Source: Panax quinquefolius (taxonomy: Eukaryota; Streptophyta; Magnoliopsida; Apiales; Araliaceae). Taken from it: a stretch of 64,000 bases of DNA. The DNA lies in assembly GCA_020205615.1 (NCBI GenBank), contig CM035170.1, positions 34,162,123-34,226,122 on the forward strand, given 5' to 3'. The position numbers and the translations under genes were made by a program. The notes under the pieces were generated by a model. It saw nothing but the letters and a program-made list of their open reading frames with translations. It searched no databases and had not been told where the DNA came from. Below, in pieces: positions 57,264-64,000 of the stretch (the stretch's first letter is position 1; each line of letters begins with the position of its first letter).

Positions 57264-58536
57264 TGGGTAATATACCCATAAATCGGATATACTTGGGTTT
57301 AAATTATTGTATTTTCGAGTCATTTAGGAATATTTTTACTATGTTTAAGTGTTGTATTGCAGATTTGGGAGCTGAGGGGACAAATTGAGGATTTAACCTA
57401 ACAAATGGCAAAGTTGTAATTTTTTAGAAGACCAGCGCCGGGGCACTGGGAAATGCACTATCAATAGCGCCGGGGCGCTGAGCCTCGGCTGGCTCTGACG
57501 TGGACCGCGCGCGTGGAAAAGGCATGGACATTACTTTGACTATTTGACTTTGTTTTAGGAGTTTATGGGAAGTCTATTTGGATTAGGATTTATGGAATTG
57601 GGCAAGTAAATATAAATTGATTCTTTTTATTGAATGAAAAGGAAAAAAGGCTAGACAATTGGAGATCAACCGAGGAGGAAGAGCAGATCTAAAGGATTGA
57701 AACTTGGAGTTCTTCTTCTTCTTTATTCTTTTAAATTGTTTAACTCATTAAGGATGATTTATCAATTATTTGTGGTTTTTATTTTCGTTATGAACTAAAT
57801 CCTTTTATTAAGATTCCAATGGAACCTTTTATGGTTATGGATTGATTATTTAATTTATTCCAATTATTTATGTTGAAGTGAATTGTTCAACATGCCTTGT
57901 ATTCATTGATTAATTATCTGGCCAATAATTACCGTGTTACTCTAGAAGGAATCGAGAGAGGAATTCTAGAGTTAGAACTGGGCAGGTGACATGTGACTTA
58001 GTTATTTGAACAGTGAATAATTAGGTTTGTGAATAGAATGAGAATATCTATTTGCCACATGTAACATAAAAGGAATTGGGTTTGTAACGAGTTTAATTCA
58101 ATTGTTTTGCATAGAGATATAGCAAAAATTAATCTGGGTTAAATAGAAGGCAATTGATCACTCGAGAGAGGGCTTTTGGCATTTGAGAATTCTTGTTAAC
58201 AATTCAGTAGATATAATAATCGGGATAATTGGATAATTGATTTAGAAATCATAATTGGGGAAATTGGAGTCTCAATTGTCATTTATCTGCATTCAAATAA
58301 TTCTTAATTTGTTCTTTGTTTTCTTTTAGAATAATTTCTTGCTTTATTAAAATTAGTTTCTTTATATTTAAAAATCACAATTTTTGGTTGTTTAAATAAA
58401 ATTGAATTGATATAGTAATAGTAGTTGGAGTTTATTAATTGGAATTCTCTGAGGGACCGACACTCTAATTTATCACTATATTACTTGTTGATCGTGTATA
58501 CTTGCACGTTTGTTTTGATTATGAAATCAACCAACA
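57264..58536 (+). mobile_element. Athila 5' LTR
   Basis: About 1.27 kb, ending AAATCAACCAACA. Possible TATA at 57611 (TATAAATT). Two GC-rich near-palindromes AGCGCCGGGGC(A/G)CT at 57434-57447 and 57466-57479 stand out. No coding. Confidence 0.8.
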
Positions 58537-58542
58537 AGTTTT

Positions 58543-58560
58543 TGGCGCCATTGCCGGGGA
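58543..58560 (+). promoter_or_regulatory. Primer binding site of Athila (tRNA-Asp)
   Basis: TGGCGCCATTGCCGGGGA; complementary to plant tRNA-Asp 3' end with one mismatch (A for G at base 8). Confidence 0.9.
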
Positions 58561-58663
58561 CTTCTTTGTTAATATTAATTCCATATTAGTTATAATCAAT
58601 TCGGTCTTAATTTAAACGTTACTTATTTTCCTTCTTGTTTTCGTAGGAATTCTTTGATAGTGT

Positions 58664-59597
58664 ATGCACACTAGATCAAGGGTAAGAAGGGAACTTTTTC
58701 CTTATACAGACGAGATTGAAGGGAAGTTCCGGAAAGGGAAATCGACTAGTGCGGTATCACCCGAGGAAGAAAGACTGGAGGAATAAGAAATTCCAGTGAA
58801 CATGGCAGGGAACGATCAGAAACCACTTCGGGACTATGCCATGCCGAATGTCACGAATATACAGTCGAGCATTAGGAGACCGGTAATCAATGCTAACACC
58901 TTTGAAATCAAACTTGCAACCATTCAAATGCTTCAGAATCAATGTCAGTTTGGAGGTAGTTCATTAGATGATCCGAATGAGCACATCTTAAGTTTCTTGG
59001 AAGTTTGCGACACCTTCAAATTCAACAACGTGTCAGAAGATGCTATAAGGCTAAGAATGTTCCCATTTACCTTGAAAGATAAAGCACGAAGTTGGTTACA
59101 CTCTCAGCCTTCGGACTCAATCCTCACTTGGGACGACTTAGCTCAAAAATTCCTAGCTAAGTTTTTCCCACCAGCTAAGTCAGCAAAACTACGGAATGAT
59201 ATTCATACCTTTGCACAGTTTGATTCAGAATCGTTGTATGAGGCGTGGGAAAGGTTTAAGGATATGCTCTGCAAGTGCCCACACCATGGAATTCCACAGT
59301 GGATGAAATTGGGGATTTTTTGTGATGGTTTACAAGCATCCACGAGGGCAAGTATTGATGCAAAGTGTTAGAGGAGCGATTATGTCTAAAAATTTAGACG
59401 AGGCATATCAGTTGTTAGAAACGATGGCCACCAACAACTATCAGTGGCCCATGACAAGGACTAATCCTCCGAAAATAGTGGAAAAGTATGATGTGGATGC
59501 GATAACATCATTACAAGTACAAATGACCGCAATGGCTAAGCGAGATAGAATTATTGCGCCCACAATCCACTCAATGATAGCGAGCAATGGTTTGTGA
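58664..59597 (+). pseudogene. Athila gag
   Basis: Start MHTRSRVRRELFPY at 58664, an Athila-like N-terminus, with an in-frame TAA at 58784. Then LRDYAMPNV, MLQNQCQFGG...DDPNEHILSFLEVCDTFKFNNV, AIRLRMFPFTLKDKARSWL, WDDLAQKFLAKFFPPAKSAKLRNDI and YEAWERFKDMLCKCPHHGIP. A frameshift near 59350 leads to the frame with MSKNLDEAYQLLETMATNNYQWP, ending 59597. Non-functional. Confidence 0.92.
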
Positions 59598-60399
59598 AAT
59601 ATGTCTTTGGGGTCATACTACGGATCAATGTGCCATAAATGTCAAGCAAAGACAAGATGTGGGAAGTTATAGTGGTCTACTCAAATTTTTATCCAAATCA
59701 AAATACATATAATCCGGGGTGGAGAAATCATCCCGGTTCTCATGGAGTAATAACCAAGTCGCGGAACAAGCACCAAGACCACAAAACAATCCAGGTTTCA
59801 AAACCAGACCACAACAACCTCGCGTATGAAAGCAAGTTGGGAAGAAGCCTTGGAAAGATTTGTTAAAGCAACCGAGAAGAGGAGTGAGGAGAGTGATAAA
59901 AGATTTAATCAAATGGAGCTAAGTATACAAAGTCGATGCATCAATCAAAAACTGGAAAATTAAATGGGACAAATGGCACATGCATTGAATAACCAAACCA
60001 CTTGGAACACTTCCGAGGACAGTGACAGAGAAAAACTCGGCAGAGATGAGCATTGTAAGGGTAAGTAACTTCACGAAGTGGAAAAGAACTACAAGAGTCA
60101 CCACGGATAGGGAAAAGGAGGACAAGGCATCAATTGAAACAGAGGAAGTGGTGGAGACCGAAAAGCGCCAAGATGAGACCTTCTAAACAGAAAAATTCAG
60201 AACCAACCAAAGACAATGCCCCCATATCGTGATCCGCAGAGATTTCGTAAATCCAAGTTAGATAAGCGGTTCTCACAATTTTGGATATCTTCAAGAAATT
60301 GCAGATATCAACATCCCTTCGGCCAAGCCTTGGAACAAATGCCGAAGTTACGTGAAGTTTATGAAGGAGGTTATGTCGAAGAAGAGGAAATTGGGTGAG
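59598..60399 (+). pseudogene. Athila gag-pol linker, heavily decayed
   Basis: Only short scraps, such as NTYNPGWRNHPG near 59700 (typical of Athila after gag). Frames are short and broken. Confidence 0.65.
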
Positions 60400-61041
60400 T
60401 TTGAAACAGTAGCATTGACGGAGGAATGTAGTGCTATCATTCAGAATAAATTACCGTTGAAGCTCAAGGATCCAGGTAGCTTTAATATTCCGTGCGAGAT
60501 TGGAAATCAGTTTTAGGGACGAGCTTTATGTGATTTGGGGGCCAGTATAAATCTAATGCCATTATCCATCTACAGCCAGTTCGGACTTCAGGCTCCACGC
60601 CCAATAAATATCAGTTTACAGTTAGCGGATAGATCGGTTATATATGCACGAGGTATAGTTGAAGATGTGTTAGTAAAAGTGGATAATTCATCTTCTCTGC
60701 GGATTTCTTTATTCTGGATTGTGAAGTGGACAGTGAAATCCCGATCATTCTTGGCGCCCATTTTGGCGGCAAAGCGTAACATTGATCGATGTTTAAAAGG
60801 TGAATTGACAATGCGAGTTGAAGATCAACAGGTCACCTTTAACATTTTCAAGTCAATGTCGTACCCAAAAGAAAAAGGTGAATGTATACGGGTTGATATC
60901 ATGGAGGAATTGGTGAATCATAAATTCAGCACAACTTTTTCGGAGGACCCACTTGAATCTATTTTGCTCGGGGAAGATGAATATGGTATTAAAGAGGATA
61001 TCGAATACGTCAAATGGCTAGACACACCATCAGTTTTTTAG
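60400..61041 (+). pseudogene. Athila protease region
   Basis: LCDLGASINLMPLSIYSQFGL is the protease active-site block, followed by ISLQLADRS and GIVEDVLVKVD. A frameshift near 60700 replaces the expected flap-to-ILGRPFL part, which can be traced in another frame as EIPIILGAHF. A later stretch resembles KGELTMRVEDQQVTFNIFKSM of Athila. Stop at 61039. Confidence 0.85.
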
Positions 61042-61313
61042 AAAAGCACTCAATCCTTCGACACCATAGAGAGGTCCGAAGCGGAAGGTAAAAAGTTTAA
61101 ACCATCAATAGAAGAGCCACCGGTGCTAGAATTAAAACCATTACCATCCTATCTGCAATATGCTTACCTGAGAAAAGACGATACCCTACCAGTGATTGTT
61201 TACTGATTTGACGACACTAAAAAGGAGAAAGCGCTATAGGTCTTCATGAGAATTCAAAACAAAGAATTGGGTGGACTATAGCGGACATTCGAGGTATTAG
61301 CCCATCATTTTGT
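61042..61313 (+). pseudogene. Athila protease-RT linker
   Basis: Traces of LELKPLPSYLQYAYL (usual form KPLPxHLKYAYL) at about 61130-61170 with several stops. Confidence 0.7.
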
Positions 61314-61916
61314 ATGCATAAAATCTTAATGGAAGAGGGGGCAAAACCAACCATCGAGATGCAAAGGAGGCTAAACCCCATCATGAAGGAGGTGGTGAAA
61401 AAGGAAATTATAAAGTGGTTGGATGCTGGCATTATTTACCCGTTCTCAGATAGTTCATGGGTAAGTCCTGTACAATGCGTACCAAAGAAAGAGGGTATAA
61501 CAGTGGTGAATAATGAAGCTAATGAGCTCATCCCTACTCGAACAGTTACAGGATGGAGAGTATGCATGAACTACCCCAAGTTAAATAAAGCCACACGTAA
61601 AGATCACTTCTCCATTCCATTCATTGATCAGATGTTGGACAGGCTAGCTGGACATCAGTTCTATTGTCTCTTGGATGGTTATTCTGGATATAATCAAATT
61701 GCTATAGCACCGGAGGATCAAGAGAAAACGACATTCACATGCCCATACGGTACGTTTGCATTTTGGCGTATGTCTTTTGGTTTATGCAATGCACCGGAAA
61801 CATTTCAACGGTGCATGATGGCAATCTTCTCCGATATGGTCGAGAAAAATTTGGAGGTATTTATGGACGATTTTTCTGTGTTCGGATCAAGCTTTGATCT
61901 CTGCCTAAAAATCTGA
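61314..61916 (+). pseudogene. Athila reverse transcriptase
   Basis: MHKILMEEGAKPTIEMQRRLNP, LDAGIIYPFSDSSWVSPVQ, TRTVTGWRVCMNYPKLNKATRKDHF, LDGYSGYNQIAIAPEDQEKTTF and the active site EVFMDDFSVFG. Compared with the family, CIDYRKLN has become CMNYPKLN, an Asp-to-Asn and Arg-to-Pro change. A one-base loss near 61912 ends the frame. Confidence 0.92.
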
Positions 61917-61920
61917 TTTA

Positions 61921-64000
61921 GTGTTGAAACGGTGCGTGGAGACTAATCTGGTTCTTAATTGGGAAAAATGCCACTTTATGGTGAAGGAAGGGATTATTCT
62001 AGGGCATAGGGTTTCTGCAGCAGGATTAGAGGTGGATAAAGCGAAGATTGAGACTATTGAGAAATTACCACCTCCATCATCTGTGAATGGAATACGGAGC
62101 TTCTTGGGACATGCAGGTTTCTACAGACGTTTCATCAAAGATTTTTCAAAAATTTCAAAACCCTTGTGTTCTCTGTTAGAGAAAGATGTGCCCTTCAAAA
62201 TAGATCAGTCATGTATCGAAGCATTCGAGATTTTAAAAAAGAAGTTAGTATCTGCTCCAATCATTGTGGCACCCGATTGGTCTTTACCATTCGAATTGAT
62301 GTGCGACGCCAGCGACTATGCAGTGGAAGCAGTTTTGGGTCAACGTCACGACAAAATTTTCCATACAATCTATTACTCAAGTAAGACATTGACAGATGCT
62401 CAGTTGAACTACAAAACCACCGAAAAAGAACTTCTTGCAGTTGTGTTCGCCTTCGACAAATTCAGAGCATACCTCATCGGAACCAAGGTCATTATCTACA
62501 CGGATCATTCTGCAATCAAATATTTGATCGAGAAGAAGGATGCCAAACCGAGGTTAATACGGTGGGTGTTATTGCTGCAAGAATTTGATTTGGAGATTCG
62601 GGATAGAAATGGTACAGAAAATCAAGTAGCGGATCATCTTTCGCGGTTGGAAAATGATGAGGTGCAGAGAAATGATAATGCATTGATTAACGAGAAATTT
62701 CTGGACGAACAACTTCTCCAAGTAACCACAACACCGCCTTGGTATGCTGATTATGTGAACTATGTGGTTGCTAAGGTGTTACCACCGGAGTTGAGCTCGC
62801 AACAACGAAAGAAATTCCTCCATGATGTGAAGCAGTACTATTGGGATGAACCGTTCTTGTTTAAAGCCTGCGCGGATCAAATGATTAGACGTTGTGTGCC
62901 ACATGAAGAGATGGACAGTATCTTGGGTCATTGCCACTCATCCGATTATGGAGGTCATTATTCCGGTGATCGAACTGCGACGAAGGTGTTACAATCAGGA
63001 TTCTACTGGCCTTCGTTATTCAAGGAGGCATATCTCTATGTGCTAAAGTGTGATCGATGCCAATGCGTAGGTAATATCTCCAAGCGAAATGAAATGCCAC
63101 TCAACTCTATATTGGAGGTAGAGCTGTTCGACGTATGGGGAATCGATTTCATGGGACCGTTCCCCTCATCTTTTAATAATCAGTATATTTTGTTGGCGAT
63201 GGATTATGTGTCCAAATGGGTAGAAGCCGCAGCTTTGCCCACAAATGATGCTAACGTCGTCCTTCGATTCTTAAAGAAAAATATCTTCACGTGATTTGGG
63301 ACTCCGCGGGCAATAATAAGTGATGAGGGAACACATTTCTGTAACAAGCAGTTCACAAAATTATTGGTGAAGTATGGGGTTCATCATAAAATTGCAGCTA
63401 CGTATCATCCCCAAACTAATGGCCAAGCTGAGGTCTCGAATAGGGAGGTTAAGAGGATTCTGGAAAAGGTGGTCAATCCGTCACGAAAAGATTGGTCTCT
63501 ACGTCTTGACCATGCTCTATGGACATATCGTACAACATACAAGAATCTGATCGGTATGTCACCTTATCGAATGGTTTACGGAAAGATATGCCACCTCCCA
63601 GTCGAGCTAGAGCATAGTGCACACTGGGCCATTCGGAAGCTCAATTTTGATGAACAAGCAGCAGGTGAGAAAAGGTTACTGCAGTTGAACGAGATGGATG
63701 AATTCCATTTCAACGCTTATGAAAACGCAAAACTCTATAAGGAGAAAGTCAAAGCATGGCATGATAAGAAAATTCTCGATAAAACATTTGAACCGGGCCA
63801 ACAAGTCTTACTTTTCAACTCGAGATTGCGTTTATTTCCTGGGAAACTGAAATCACGTTGGTCAGGTCCTTTTACAGTCGTGTTTGTTGCACCACATGGT
63901 AACATCAAGATCGAAAAACCAAATTCAACTTGCCCATTCAAGGTTAACGATCAATGACTCAAACATTACTGGAGTGGGCCCATTGAACGTCAAACTACGG
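61921..64000 (+). pseudogene. Athila RNase H and integrase
   Basis: [20 protein letters not shown] and [15 protein letters not shown] finish [14 protein letters not shown]...[17 protein letters not shown]...[10 protein letters not shown] is RNase H. Integrase follows: zinc domain [22 protein letters not shown]...CDRCQ, core [20 protein letters not shown] and [15 protein letters not shown] with D, D and E kept. The C-terminus has WSGPFTV. A TGA at 63292-63294 splits the core, and another at 63955-63957 precedes LKHYW; both sit where Arg (CGA) is expected. Confidence 0.9.

Larger units (their letters stand above)
57264..64000 (+). mobile_element. Athila-type element, 5' part
   Basis: 5' LTR, tRNA-Asp primer site, gag, protease, RT, RNase H and integrase in Athila order and sequence; 3' region and 3' LTR lie beyond the window. 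The left edge is between 57257 (TGATGATTGGG) and 57264 (TGGGTAATATACCC); without the other LTR I cannot choose firmly. Confidence 0.9.

Noticed and set aside
58543..58560. tRNA gene near the primer sites
   Set aside because: Only the 3'-end complement of a tRNA is present at each primer site; no cloverleaf or promoter boxes follow.

Overview
The window is plant nuclear DNA made almost entirely of LTR retrotransposons. I see no convincing host gene, rRNA, tRNA gene, CRISPR array or bacterial feature. The evidence is AT-rich DNA, long LTRs with TG...CA ends and 5-bp target duplications, plant tRNA primer sites (Asp, Arg, Met), Ty3/gypsy proteins of the plant-specific Tat, Athila and chromovirus (Tekay/Del-like) lineages, and a Stowaway MITE. 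A repeat-rich, probably dicot, genome is likely. The species cannot be named from this.

I label the LTR families A to E; the names are local. A is the LTR of a Tekay-like chromovirus (about 2.6-3.2 kb, TGTAAGACCCC...GGGGGCGTCACA). B is a Tat-type LTR (about 2.5-2.8 kb, TGTAGACACTC...CGTCGACA). C is a gag-only element with LTRs of about 5.3 kb. D is a non-coding, LARD-like element with 4.16-kb LTRs. E is a 2.8-kb solo LTR.

Layout. From 1 to 5817 lies a pile of LTR pieces: the end of an A LTR (1-912), an inverted A LTR (913-1337 and 4138-5709) split by a solo B LTR with a perfect tttag duplication, and a B-like scrap. From 5818 to 22824 lies the 3' part of a minus-strand Tat-lineage element (T1): 3' LTR, a long 3' region, and decayed pol. 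The 3' region carries two extra genes on the opposite strand, one with a plant mobile domain and two short introns, one DUF7745-like with a coiled-coil tail. T1 pol is cut by a solo A LTR and a solo E LTR. Element C (from 22825) is inserted in T1 pol. Its 5' LTR holds a deleted Tat element (B2, 24166-30799) and a Stowaway MITE. Its gag is split by a solo A LTR (36840-39991). Its 3' LTR is interrupted by element D (from 40975). The 3' LTR of D is interrupted by a Tekay-like element on the minus strand (from 50751), whose gag is interrupted by an Athila element (from about 57264) running off the right edge.

The result is a five-deep nest, T1 > C > D > Tekay-A > Athila, read from frames that stop at one insertion edge and, where both edges are visible, resume at the other, and from target duplications. 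All coding regions are broken by stops or frameshifts except the small first ORF and the split gag of element C. C and D lack pol but share post-primer leader sequence, so they were probably mobilised in trans by chromoviruses such as family A. The T1 antisense genes and the two-ORF organisation of C are the most unusual biology here.
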